64,000 bases of DNA, taken from positions 51,299 through 115,298 of the forward strand of contig LJZR01000017.1 of NCBI GenBank assembly GCA_001314865.1, given 5' to 3'. The notes under the pieces were generated by a model. The model did not search any database. It saw nothing but the letters and a program-made list of their open reading frames with translations, and was not told the DNA's origin. Below, piece by piece: positions 43,919 to 52,565 of this stretch. The position numbers were made by a program, and so were the translations under genes. Source of the DNA: Phormidesmis priestleyi Ana (GTDB taxonomy: Bacteria > Cyanobacteriota > Cyanobacteriia > Phormidesmidales > Phormidesmidaceae). Within the stretch, counting starts at the first letter, position 1. Each line of letters starts with the position of its first letter.

Positions 43919-44359
43919 TTATGTTTCGTCTAAATGCTCAGCCACCACTCGATAAATCGTCATAATATGGTCGTCGGCCATGCTGTAGTAAACGTTGCGG
44001 CCCTGCCGCCGATATTTCACTAAGTGTTGCGATCGCAACACACGCAGCTGATGAGAAACGGCTGATTCCCCCATTTTGACGGCAGCGGCTAAGTCGCAAA
44101 CGCATAGCTCTTGCTCGGCTAGCGCTGACAGCAGCTTTAGCCGGTGCGGGTCAGAAAGGGCACTAAAAAGCTCTGCCATGCGCTGGGCCTTTTCAGTGGT
44201 TAAAACTTCCGGCTGCACCTGTCGCACCTTTTCAAGGTTGACTAACGAGGTTTTGCAGATGGGGGCATCAGCCGAGGCGGACTGGCCGCTTGGGTTTGAG
44301 CGGGTATCTTTTTTAGGATTAGCAGGATTAGCAGAACTGGCAGGATTGGCGCTTGCCAT
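43919..44359 (-). CDS. ziaR: SmtB/ZiaR-type zinc-sensing ArsR repressor
   Basis: A 146-residue winged-helix repressor. ELCVCDL gives the alpha3 cysteines (Cys86, Cys88), and the alpha5 zinc site has Asp129, His131, His142 and Glu145 in the DxH...HxxE arrangement. The N-terminal extension carries Cys35, as in ZiaR. It should repress the ATPase gene and itself when zinc is low and leave DNA when zinc binds. The DNA-binding helix is SAVSHQLRVLRSQHLV. The N-terminal 30 residues are low-complexity (repeated NPA). Confidence 0.9.
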   Translation of the reverse strand: MASANPASSANPANPKKDTRSNPSGQSASADAPICKTSLVNLEKVRQVQPEVLTTEKAQRMAELFSALSDPHRLKLLSALAEQELCVCDLAAAVKMGESAVSHQLRVLRSQHLVKYRRQGRNVYYSMADDHIMTIYRVVAEHLDET

Positions 44360-44400
44360 AGTGAATAGGAATTGTGGACTCTAACGTAACTCTTTATATA

Positions 44401-44419
44401 GTTAATGATAATCGTTATT
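44401..44419. promoter_or_regulatory. Fur/Zur-type box upstream of ziaR
   Basis: GTTAATGATAATCGTTATT matches the 19-bp Fur consensus at 16 positions; its TGATAAT start is equally fit for a Zur site. It lies 42 bases before the ziaR start. Confidence 0.6.
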
Positions 44420-44420
44420 G

Positions 44421-44438
44421 TCTGAAAACCTGTTCAGA
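44421..44438. promoter_or_regulatory. SmtB/ZiaR-type operator upstream of ziaR
   Basis: TCTGAA-N6-TTCAGA is a perfect 6-bp inverted repeat with the TGAA-N6-TTCA core, the same core as the site before the ATPase gene. It suggests autoregulation, and it is one base from the Fur/Zur-type box. Confidence 0.7.
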
Positions 44439-44549
44439 TATGTTTAGCGCCTGCTTATCACCTGATTTATCACCTGCTTATTACCATGAGCGATCGCCCG
44501 CTTACGTTTGCAGGACTAGCGTTTGCAGGACTAACTGGCCTTACAAGAC

Positions 44550-46700
44550 TCAAGGAAGGATTAGATTCTTAGCGGGTGACGGCATCTCGGCTGAGACGGC
44601 TGGCTGACGAACCGGCTGGCGAGCGGGCTGAAGGTGAGGCTCACCCATTAAAATGACTGAACCTGAGAGCTGCTGGACTAAAGGCGTCGTTCGTTCGCCA
44701 ATGGTGAGACCGCTGCTGCTACGACGACGTTGCGATCGCAAAATCACCAGATCATAACTTCGAGAGGCTTTTGCGATCGCGAGCACCACATTGTCTCGGG
44801 CTAGCATCTCTACTTCAATCGAGCAGCTAGCCGGAGGCAGACGATCTATCAGAATCTCTAACTGTTTTTTGATTCGTGTTTTATAGATCTTTGACGCTCG
44901 CGAGCTATGGACATGTAGCAGCGTGATGTTGGCTTGATTCGCCATCGCCAATACCTGCGCAAATCGCAATACGCGCAGGGTCATCACAGAGGGCGTTTCA
45001 ATGGGGATTAGGATTGTTTTTACGGTCGCAAACGAGTCGAGCATCCGAGCCACCACCACGGGGCAGTGGGCAATTTGCATCACGTCATCTTGAATATTGC
45101 TGAATAAACGCCTGCCCAAGCTGGCCTGTTTGGGCAAACCCAGGACGATCAAGTTGGCACTTTTTTCTCGACCCACCCGAGCAATGGTTCTAGCCACATC
45201 ATCACCAATTCTAAGTTCAGGCTCTATCACCGCCTCAAACTCAATCGATTCGCTGATAGTTTGGACATTTTCTAAAAGCAGATGACTGCGATCTAACGCT
45301 TTTGTGAGCTGAGGTGAATCCATTTGCGGCTGATCGAGCGCGATCGCCAGAGGAATGACCCGTCCACTCGCATACTGGGCCACGGCGGCAGCCAGTTCAA
45401 TGAGTGATCGCTCATTGTCAGGATTGTACACGGGCACCACGACTGAAAAAGAATCTGGAATCTCAGTCGGGGGCGGGAGCCAGGCAGCCGAATCGGTTTC
45501 ATCAAAGTCTTTTTGAAGCGCCAGTTGCTGGGCCGCAGCCGTCGTCACTAAGGGGCCTAAAATCGAGGTGACGAGCATGAGTAAAATGACGCTATTAAAC
45601 ACCTCTGAATTGATAATCTCGGCTTGAAAGGCAACGAGGGCAGCCGCCAGCGTCGCCGCGACCTGGGGAATAGAGAGCGACCACATTGTCCAAGCTTGCG
45701 TCCAGCTATAGCCATACTGCTGGCGAGCCGCTAACACCGCCATCATTTTGGTGGCAAGTAGCATGCCCACAATAGCCAAGGGCAGATTAATAGCCACTAA
45801 AATATCGCTAAAGGCGTTGAGATCGAGCAAAAGGCCCATGTTGACAAAAAACATTGGGATGAACAGAACGCTGCCCATAAACTCTGTTTTTTCTTTGACC
45901 GGGCCATCACCCACCACGCTGTTAATCGCCAGCCCGGCTAAAAATGCGCCAATAATATCTTCAACGCCAATGAGCCTAGCCACCACAGCAGACAGAAAAA
46001 CAGATAGCAGCACAAACAAGACTCGGTTGCCCTCATCTCTGCCCATTTTTTTAAAAAAGAGTATGCCAAGCCTTTTAAGCCCAACCAAAACGGCGAAGGC
46101 ATACAAACTCAATGCGCCCAACAGCGTCAGCAGCTTAATCACCGAAAAGTCACCCTGATTGATCCCCAGGCAAATCGCCAGAACCAGCAAAGAGCCAATA
46201 TCGGTAAAAATGGTGGCCCCAATGGTAATAGTGACCGCTTCGTTATCGACCACGCCCAGCCGCTGAATAATGGGATAAGCCAGCAGCGTATGCGAGGCCA
46301 GCAAAGAGCCAATCAGTACAGAGGCCAGCCAGCCAAAGCCAAAGAGGTGCCCCACCGCGATGCCACCCAAAAAAGGTAAGGCAAACGTGAGCAGGCCAAA
46401 ACTCATGGCGCGATCGCGCGTTTTTTGAAACAGCATCAGGTCAATTTCAAGACCCGCAACAAACATCAGATAAATTTTGCCAATGTCAGAAAACAGCCTC
46501 ATGGTGTCTGCTTCAGCATTTAGCCAGCCCAGCCCGCTGCTGCCAAAAACAACGCCAGCGGCAATTAAGCCAACTAGCCCCGGCAGCTTAATGCGCTCAA
46601 AAATAGGCGGCACAATGAGCACAATTGCCAGCAATAGCACAAAGGTCGCAACGGGAGCCTGGAGGGTTTCGGCAGCCGGTTCAACTAAAAATAAAGCCAT
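44550..46700 (-). CDS. CPA2 antiporter fused to universal stress protein domains
   Basis: A 716-residue protein: about 12 membrane helices in the first 400 residues (LLLAIVLIVPPIFERIKLPG at the start, NSVVGDGPVKEKTEFMG in the middle), then a cytosolic part of about 300 residues with two UspA-like halves (VVPVYNPDNERSLIELAAAV and ILIPIETPSVMTLRVLRFAQ; the second ends in GERTTPLVQQLSGSVILMGE). The USP part probably binds nucleotides and controls transport. The ion is unknown. The upstream gap of 316 bp contains short repeats of AACAAAAGAGCAGTA. Confidence 0.88.
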   Translation of the reverse strand: MALFLVEPAAETLQAPVATFVLLLAIVLIVPPIFERIKLPGLVGLIAAGVVFGSSGLGWLNAEADTMRLFSDIGKIYLMFVAGLEIDLMLFQKTRDRAMSFGLLTFALPFLGGIAVGHLFGFGWLASVLIGSLLASHTLLAYPIIQRLGVVDNEAVTITIGATIFTDIGSLLVLAICLGINQGDFSVIKLLTLLGALSLYAFAVLVGLKRLGILFFKKMGRDEGNRVLFVLLSVFLSAVVARLIGVEDIIGAFLAGLAINSVVGDGPVKEKTEFMGSVLFIPMFFVNMGLLLDLNAFSDILVAINLPLAIVGMLLATKMMAVLAARQQYGYSWTQAWTMWSLSIPQVAATLAAALVAFQAEIINSEVFNSVILLMLVTSILGPLVTTAAAQQLALQKDFDETDSAAWLPPPTEIPDSFSVVVPVYNPDNERSLIELAAAVAQYASGRVIPLAIALDQPQMDSPQLTKALDRSHLLLENVQTISESIEFEAVIEPELRIGDDVARTIARVGREKSANLIVLGLPKQASLGRRLFSNIQDDVMQIAHCPVVVARMLDSFATVKTILIPIETPSVMTLRVLRFAQVLAMANQANITLLHVHSSRASKIYKTRIKKQLEILIDRLPPASCSIEVEMLARDNVVLAIAKASRSYDLVILRSQRRRSSSGLTIGERTTPLVQQLSGSVILMGEPHLQPARQPVRQPAVSAEMPSPAKNLILP

Positions 46701-46955
46701 ATTTATTTTGCGGGTGGGGATATGTCACAGTAAACGCAGTCAATAAAAACGCGGTAAACAAAAGAGCAGTAAACAAAAGAGAGGGCCAGAACAAATCGTC
46801 CTGGCCTGTTGTGCTGGCAGATATTCGGTTGTTAATATTCGGTTTCTAAAATTTGATAATTTTCAAGGTTTGACAAGCAGTTTGATAGGCTTTGAAGGTA
46901 CGACCTATATAATCTGGCCCCTGTTCAGTTTGTTTCTCTATCTGAGGAAAGATTT

Positions 46956-47012
46956 ATGCCGATTTGTGACGTGACCTTGTTTGACTCTGTTATTTTGACT
47001 CTATTATTTTGA
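46956..47012 (+). CDS. Short upstream open reading frame before the ABC exporter
   Basis: An 18-codon frame starting MPICDVTLF has a good ribosome binding site (GAGGAAAG, five bases before the ATG) and ends in TGA four bases before the ATG of the ABC protein, which has no such site. It may couple translation to the exporter gene, or it may be the original start of that gene, separated by expansion of the 14-bp array: with one array unit instead of three the two would be in frame. Confidence 0.45.
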   Translation: MPICDVTLFDSVILTLLF

Positions 47013-47016
47013 CTCT
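46980..47016. repeat. 14-bp tandem repeat across the ABC exporter leader
   Basis: Between two and three units of TTTGACTCTATTAT, ending at the start codon of the first ABC protein. Confidence 0.88.
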
Positions 47017-48771
47017 ATGGACTCACTAAAGCGCGTTTTTGGCATACTTGGCACCTATCGGCTTTGGACCCTTGGCGCTACCCTTAGCCTGCTGCTGCTG
47101 ACGGCGGCCAATGCTGTAACCCCGCAGCTGTTTCGGCGCGGGATTGACCAGGGCATCGCTGCGAAAAATTTGGATGTGGTGGTGATGACTGGCCTGCTCA
47201 TGGTGGGCGTGGCGATCGCCCGCGGCCTGTTTAACTTTGGGCAAAGCTACTGGGCCGAGGCCATTTCGCAAGGGGTTGCCTATCAGCTACGGGCGCAGGT
47301 GTTTAGCAAAATAGAAACCCTCAGCTTTAGCTATCACGATCAGGCTCAAACTTCTCAGCTGCTCACCCGTATCACCAGCGATATAGAACAAATTCGCACC
47401 TTTATTGGCACAAGCTTGCTTCAGGTGGTTAGCTCTGCGGTCACGCTGGTAACCATTGCGACCATTTTGCTAATTATGAACTGGCAGTTAGCGCTAATCT
47501 CGCTGATGGTGATTCCGCTGGCTGGGCTTTTGCTGTATTGGTTCTTTATTAAAAATCAGCCGCTGTTTTCTCAGGTACAGGAGCGCCTGGGCGACTTAAA
47601 CGATGTCCTCAGAGAAAACTTGCTAGGTGTGCGGGTGGTCAAAGCGTTTGCGCGTGAGCCTGTAGAGATGCAGCGCTACACCCAAATGAACAACAATTTG
47701 GTCGCCGTTTATCTTAAAACGCTCAGCGCAATTCGCAATACCTTTCCTTTTATCTTTTTGCTGAGTAATTTGGTGACGCTGGCGGTGATTGGCTTTGGCG
47801 GCGCTCAGGTGATTGAAGGTAGGTTTACCATTGGTGAGCTAGTGGCCTTTAATGCCTACTTATTGTTTATTGTGCAGCCGGTACTGCTGATTGGCTTTGC
47901 TGCGCCGGTGATTGCCCAAGCGGCGGCTTCGGCTGATCGGGTGTATGAAATTGTAGATGCGCCCATTGAAATCACGAATCGGCCCGGTGCGGTGCCCTTT
48001 GATCGATGCGGCGGGCGAATTACGTTTGAGAATGTGTGGTTTCGCTATCCGGGCGCGGCGATGCCAGCGTTGCAGGGGGTTTCTTTTGAAACTAAGCCCA
48101 ATGAGTTGATTGCCATTTTGGGAATGACTGGCTCGGGTAAGAGTACGGTGGTGAACCTGCTACTGCGCTTTTACGACGTTACCCAGGGCGCTATTCGGAT
48201 TGATGGGCGCGATGTGCGAGACTTTTCGCTGGAGAGTTTGCGATCGCTCATTGGCATTGTGTTTCAAGAAACCACTTTGTTTTCGGGCACGCTGTATGAA
48301 AATATCGCCTATGCCAAACCCGATGCGCCATTGAGTGACGTGATTGAAGTGGCCAAAACAGCGCATATTCACGACTTTATTGAAAGCCTACCCGAAGGCT
48401 ATGACACACTGGTTGGCGAGCGGGGCGTGGGCCTCTCAGGCGGCCAAAAGCAGCGGATTGCGATCGCCCGCACCCTGCTCACAAACTACAAAATTCTCAT
48501 TTTGGATGACAGTACCTCGGCAGTGGATGCTGAAACGGCTGCCCAGATTCAACAGGATTTGGATCGCATCATGCGCGATCGCACCTGCAATGCCTTTGTG
48601 ATTGCCCAACGCATCAGCACCATTCAAAGCGCTGATCGCATTCTCCTGATTGACAAGGGCAAGCTAGCCGCTCAGGGCACGCATAAAGAACTCATGCGCA
48701 CGAGCCCGCTGTATGGCGCCATTCTCGAATCGCAAATGAAGCAGCCCCTGCTGACGCCCATGGGGACTTAG
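47017..48771 (+). CDS. ABC exporter half-transporter, degenerate-site subunit (MdlA/BmrC-like)
   Basis: A 584-residue six-helix exporter with C-terminal nucleotide-binding domain: Walker A GMTGSGKST, signature LSGGQKQR, Walker B ILILDDSTSAVD. The residue after the Walker B aspartate is Asp where a catalytic Glu is usual, typical of the weak site in heterodimeric exporters. The partner gene follows after 58 bases with a normal Glu. Together they should form a multidrug or lipid exporter of the MdlAB/BmrCD type. Substrate unknown. Confidence 0.92.
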   Translation: MDSLKRVFGILGTYRLWTLGATLSLLLLTAANAVTPQLFRRGIDQGIAAKNLDVVVMTGLLMVGVAIARGLFNFGQSYWAEAISQGVAYQLRAQVFSKIETLSFSYHDQAQTSQLLTRITSDIEQIRTFIGTSLLQVVSSAVTLVTIATILLIMNWQLALISLMVIPLAGLLLYWFFIKNQPLFSQVQERLGDLNDVLRENLLGVRVVKAFAREPVEMQRYTQMNNNLVAVYLKTLSAIRNTFPFIFLLSNLVTLAVIGFGGAQVIEGRFTIGELVAFNAYLLFIVQPVLLIGFAAPVIAQAAASADRVYEIVDAPIEITNRPGAVPFDRCGGRITFENVWFRYPGAAMPALQGVSFETKPNELIAILGMTGSGKSTVVNLLLRFYDVTQGAIRIDGRDVRDFSLESLRSLIGIVFQETTLFSGTLYENIAYAKPDAPLSDVIEVAKTAHIHDFIESLPEGYDTLVGERGVGLSGGQKQRIAIARTLLTNYKILILDDSTSAVDAETAAQIQQDLDRIMRDRTCNAFVIAQRISTIQSADRILLIDKGKLAAQGTHKELMRTSPLYGAILESQMKQPLLTPMGT

Positions 48772-48829
48772 TTCTGTTCTAGTTTCTTTTTAATTCTCTT
48801 TAATTTCATTTGACCCTTCCATTTGACCT

Positions 48830-50611
48830 ATGGCTAACGCACCTGTTGCACCTGAGAAAAAAGCAGCGAATCAGGGCTCTACGGTGAGCCGCTTTTTAGG
48901 CTACTTAAAACCCTATCAAAAAGAGATGCCCTTTGCCCTTGGGGCAGTGATATTAGGTGCCGCAACTCAGGCCATTGGCCCTTTTTTAATTGGCTGGTCT
49001 ATTGATAACTTGATTACGCCGGGTAATTTGGCCGGGCTAATCGGGATGATCATAGGGCTAACGCTCACCTATCTGATTGGCACACTGGCCATTCGCGCCC
49101 AGATTTTTCGAGTGGGGGCCATTGTTCAAAAGGTGTTGGCCCAACTCCGCCAAGATATTTTTATCAAAATTCAAAGACTTTCGGTTGGGTATTTTGACAA
49201 GAGCGAAGCAGGCGATTTGATGAGCCGGTTGCTCAATGACGTCAGTGTGATTAATCAGGCATTTGGCCAGAGCATTCCGCAAATTTTAGGCAATACCTTT
49301 AGCCTAATTGGCATCATTATTGCCATGCTGCTGATTAACTTTCAGCTGGGATTGCTGAGCAATTTAGTGGTTCCGTTAATGATTGTCACCACGAGCGTGT
49401 TTTCGCGATGGGCTAGGGCTCGGTTTCGGGTCACACGAACCACCATTGGCGAGCTGTCTGCTCGAATTGAAGAAGATGTCAGCAGTGTAAAAGAAGCGCA
49501 GGCGTTTAACCGAGTAGGCTACAACATTGACGCGTTTGAAGCGCTCAACGCGGCAAACCGAGATGCCAATGTAGATGCGGTCATGGTGACGGCGGCCTTT
49601 TTACCATCGATTGATTTTCTCAATACCTTGGCGACTGCCGGGGTGCTGGCGTATGGCGGCTATTTAGCGGTCACGGGGGCGGCAACGGTGGGTACGGTAA
49701 CGGCTTTTTTACTGTATGTACAACAGTTTTTTAGGCCAATTCAAATTCTCAGTCAGTTTTATACGCAGGCACAGAGTGCGATCGCTGGTTTAGAGCGAAT
49801 CTTTTTGTTGTTAGATGAGCCAGTGCTACTGCAAGATTCTCCTAATGCGGTGGTAATGCCGCCGATTACGGGTAAAGTTGAGTTTGATCAGGTGACCTTT
49901 GGCTATGTGCCAGGGCAAACCATTTTAGATCAGGTAAATATATGCGCTCAGCCGGGGCAAATGATTGCGCTCGTAGGGCCAACAGGCGCAGGCAAAAGCA
50001 CCATTATTAACCTCATTTTACGCTTTTATGATGTCACGAACGGCATGGTCAAAATAGATGATCAAGATGTTCGGGATGTGACTCAGGGGAGCTTACGGCG
50101 CCAGATTGGGTTTGTCCTTCAGGACAATATTCTCTTTAGCGGCACTGTGGCTGAAAATCTTGCCTTTGGTCGGCCTAATGCTAGCCAGGCCGAGATTGAA
50201 GCAGCGGCGCGGGTGGCCAATGTGCATGAGTTTGTCACCCAGTTGCCCCAGGGCTATGCGACCCCTTTGGGCGGCGGTGGGGCAGCGCTTAGCCAGGGGC
50301 AACGGCAGCTAATTAGCATTGCGCGGGCGGTGTTGATTGACCCCCGCATTTTGATTTTGGATGAGGCGACGAGCAGTATTGACACGCAAACGGAGGGATT
50401 GGTGCAAGATGCGATCGCTGCCCTGCTCAAAAATCGTACCAGCTTTGTCATTGCCCATCGGCTAAGTACCATTACTCAGGCCAATCAGGTACTGGTCGTT
50501 CAGCAGGGGCAAATTGTTGAGAGCGGCACTCACGCGCAGCTGATGAAACAATCGGGGGTATATGCCAATCTGTACGCCTTGCAGCTCGGTGCAACTCAGG
50601 AACAGTCTTAA
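48830..50611 (+). CDS. ABC exporter half-transporter, catalytic partner (MdlB/BmrD-like)
   Basis: A 593-residue exporter half with Walker A GPTGAGKST, signature LSQGQRQL and Walker B ILILDEATSSID including the catalytic Glu. The signature motif has Gln in place of the first Gly (LSQGQ), which also occurs in heterodimeric exporters. The N-terminus starts MANAPVAPEKK, with helices from about residue 35. It is the downstream gene of the pair. Confidence 0.92.
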   Translation: MANAPVAPEKKAANQGSTVSRFLGYLKPYQKEMPFALGAVILGAATQAIGPFLIGWSIDNLITPGNLAGLIGMIIGLTLTYLIGTLAIRAQIFRVGAIVQKVLAQLRQDIFIKIQRLSVGYFDKSEAGDLMSRLLNDVSVINQAFGQSIPQILGNTFSLIGIIIAMLLINFQLGLLSNLVVPLMIVTTSVFSRWARARFRVTRTTIGELSARIEEDVSSVKEAQAFNRVGYNIDAFEALNAANRDANVDAVMVTAAFLPSIDFLNTLATAGVLAYGGYLAVTGAATVGTVTAFLLYVQQFFRPIQILSQFYTQAQSAIAGLERIFLLLDEPVLLQDSPNAVVMPPITGKVEFDQVTFGYVPGQTILDQVNICAQPGQMIALVGPTGAGKSTIINLILRFYDVTNGMVKIDDQDVRDVTQGSLRRQIGFVLQDNILFSGTVAENLAFGRPNASQAEIEAAARVANVHEFVTQLPQGYATPLGGGGAALSQGQRQLISIARAVLIDPRILILDEATSSIDTQTEGLVQDAIAALLKNRTSFVIAHRLSTITQANQVLVVQQGQIVESGTHAQLMKQSGVYANLYALQLGATQEQS

Positions 50612-51215
50612 AAATGTCCTTTTGGTCACTTCACGCACAGGCTTGCCGTTATTAAGGCTTGCCGTTATTAAACAATAACCAGTCAGATCGCTTCACAGGG
50701 TTGCCTGTAGAGGCTTCGCACTACCTTGTTAAGCTTTCAGAGAACCCTGTGAAGCCTTCAGGGAACCCTGTGAAGCATTCAGAGAACCCTGTGAAGCATT
50801 CAGAGAACCCTGTGAAGCTTTCAGAGAACCCTGTGAAGCTTTCAGAGAACCCTGTGAAGCATTCAGAGAACCCTGGAGCAAGTTTTTTAAATATGCATCA
50901 GGTATCAGGCAAGCCACCATCCCATCACCTACCCAGCTTTGAGGCTTAGCCTTACGCTTTTTGCATTCTTCTGTGCCTCTCTTTGCATTACGTTTCCTCC
51001 ATCATGCTTGTTCCCTACATCCCGCCGCTTACATCCCGCTTACATCACTTTTTACATCACTCTTTACATCACTCTATAGAGTGGTGGATGTAAACGTAAA
51101 TTTAGCTACCTTGTAAGAATATCTGCGCAAAAAGTATTCATCAGTCTTCGTCATTGATGAGGCTGCTTTTTGGGCAAAGGCACCTTTTAATGTAATTGAA
51201 TTTGCTATCAAGATA
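50612..51215. other. 604-bp gap filled largely by tandem repeats
   Basis: Two units of a 16-bp TTGCCGTTATTAAGGC repeat follow the ABC gene, then the 21-bp array, then repeats of TTTACATCACTC near 51040-51075. Frames on both strands run open through the 21-bp array but lack start signals. No gene is supported. Confidence 0.6.
50721..50877. repeat. 21-bp tandem repeat, about seven units
   Basis: Units of the type AACCCTGTGAAGCTTTCAG followed by AG, with CTTTC/CATTC variation. Both strands are open through the array: NPVKHSE heptads on plus, SLKASQG on minus. There are no spacers, so it is not a CRISPR array. Confidence 0.93.
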
Positions 51216-51608
51216 ATGACTTTTGATAACGGTGATTTAGCGATTGTCAACGGCAGCGTCAATAGAAACGTAGAAGCTGGAAAAACAGCTGTAGTAGGCA
51301 TCCAGGAAACCCCTGCTAGTTCGCCGCCTAACAGTATTGATAGCGCCCCGACTGCTCAGGCTCCAGCCACAGGTGTACTGCCTGCACTGCTTATTTTATC
51401 GGTGTTTTTAAGTCTAGCAGCCATTATTCGGCAAGAAGTAAAAAGAACGCCGAGCTGGAGCAAGACAGAAGACGAAGAGTCAATATCTCCTTGCCGGAGT
51501 TGCCGCTTTTTTCAAGCCAACCGATACCTAAAATGCGCAGTGAACCCCACGCTGGTTGCAACTTCAGAAGCCAAATTCTGCCAAGACTATGCGTCAAAAG
51601 GGCAGTAA
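51216..51608 (+). CDS. Small membrane protein with Cys-rich tail
   Basis: A 130-residue protein: low-complexity start, one membrane helix (VLPALLILSVFLSLAAII), then a basic linker and the C-terminal motif CRSCRFFQANRYLKCAVNP...CQDY with four cysteines. Small cyanobacterial proteins with this CxxC-F-N-YL-CAV-P-C-Y pattern are known but have no assigned role; metal or iron-sulfur binding is possible. The start is uncertain, as no clear ribosome binding site is seen and the residues before the helix are not conserved-looking. Confidence 0.7.
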   Translation: MTFDNGDLAIVNGSVNRNVEAGKTAVVGIQETPASSPPNSIDSAPTAQAPATGVLPALLILSVFLSLAAIIRQEVKRTPSWSKTEDEESISPCRSCRFFQANRYLKCAVNPTLVATSEAKFCQDYASKGQ

Positions 51609-52061
51609 GAAACAGACGAACAGTCTTGCATTTTAAAAGTCTTTAGCTTTATTTTAGGCTCTACCGCAGACAGTCTCTATCGCAGGGATTGAGAAAAAAG
51701 ACCGCCTGTCAATATAAACCTCTGCTATCCTTTAGCCGTTACTAGCGCTTTATAATTTCTGTGCATGTTTTTATCATGTATCGATAGAGGGAGCGCACTC
51801 TTAGCTGTTATAAAACTAGCTAAGCAGGCTGGCCTAATTAAATCGTAGATATTGCATTGCCCCTCGACCCCCAAGTTTGGGGGCTCTGAGTCCGGCTTCC
51901 CCCAAACTTGGGGGACTGAGGGGGCAATGCAGTGATTCTGTTTCATCTTTAATTTGATTACACTGGGTTACTTATCTATAAAACTGACCATCTATAAAAC
52001 TGACTATCTACACAAAAGTATCAAACTCATTCCTTCTTCGTAGGAGATACAGGAGATATCC
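51609..52061. other. 453-bp gap with palindromic element B
   Basis: Holds the inverted-repeat element at 51854-51930 and short direct repeats of ATAAAACTGAC just before the DUF2231 genes. AGGAG lies seven bases before the GTG start at 52062. Confidence 0.6.
51854..51930. repeat. Palindromic element, copy B
   Basis: Outer arms GCATTGCCCC and GGGGCAATGC, inner arms CCCCCAAGTTTGGGGG and its complement, loop CTCTGAGTCCGGCT. The loop and inner arms agree with copy A at 31274-31340, so both belong to one dispersed family (MITE- or REP-like). Confidence 0.9.
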
Positions 52062-52565
52062 GTGTTCAGAGATTTATTACCGCCGCTCAACGACCACAAC
52101 CTGCCCTATCCTGATACGATTCACCCGATTGTGGTGCATTTTGTCATTGCGATGGTGCTATTTGCCGTATTGTGTGACGGGATCGGCTATTTCACCAAAA
52201 ATCCTCGGCTAAATGAGGTGGGATGGTGGAATCTGGTATTTGCGACGGTCTCTATTTTTATTGCCATTATCTTTGGCCAGGTCGAAGCCGGACTTGCGAC
52301 CCCCTATGCTGCTGCCGCTGGCGATCTGAACCTGCACACCCTAATCGGCTGGTCGCTCTCTGGAATTCTCGCGGTGATTACGGGCTGGCGCTATATTATT
52401 CGCCAGCAAACCCCCGAATCTTTGCCTGCTGCCTATATCGGCATGAATGTTATTTTGACCGGTATTATTGTTTTTCAAACCTACCTGGGCGATAAGCTGG
52501 TCTGGGTTTACGGCCTGCATACGGAGGCGGTTGTGGAGGCTGCACGCGGAGGGCTATTGCAATGA
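52062..52565 (+). CDS. DUF2231 membrane protein (first)
   Basis: A 167-residue protein with four helices. HPIVVHFVIAMVLFAVLCD is the DUF2231 signature with its conserved His pair; a second His is in DLNLHTLIGW. The GTG start has AGGAG upstream. It overlaps the next gene by four bases and precedes the terminal oxidase genes, an arrangement also seen in other cyanobacterial oxidase clusters. Probably a haem-binding or assembly protein, but this is inference. Confidence 0.85.
   Translation: MFRDLLPPLNDHNLPYPDTIHPIVVHFVIAMVLFAVLCDGIGYFTKNPRLNEVGWWNLVFATVSIFIAIIFGQVEAGLATPYAAAAGDLNLHTLIGWSLSGILAVITGWRYIIRQQTPESLPAAYIGMNVILTGIIVFQTYLGDKLVWVYGLHTEAVVEAARGGLLQ

Noticed and set aside
50721..50877. 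Regular repeat resembling a CRISPR array
   Set aside because: Units follow each other without spacers and no cas gene is present, so it is a plain tandem array.
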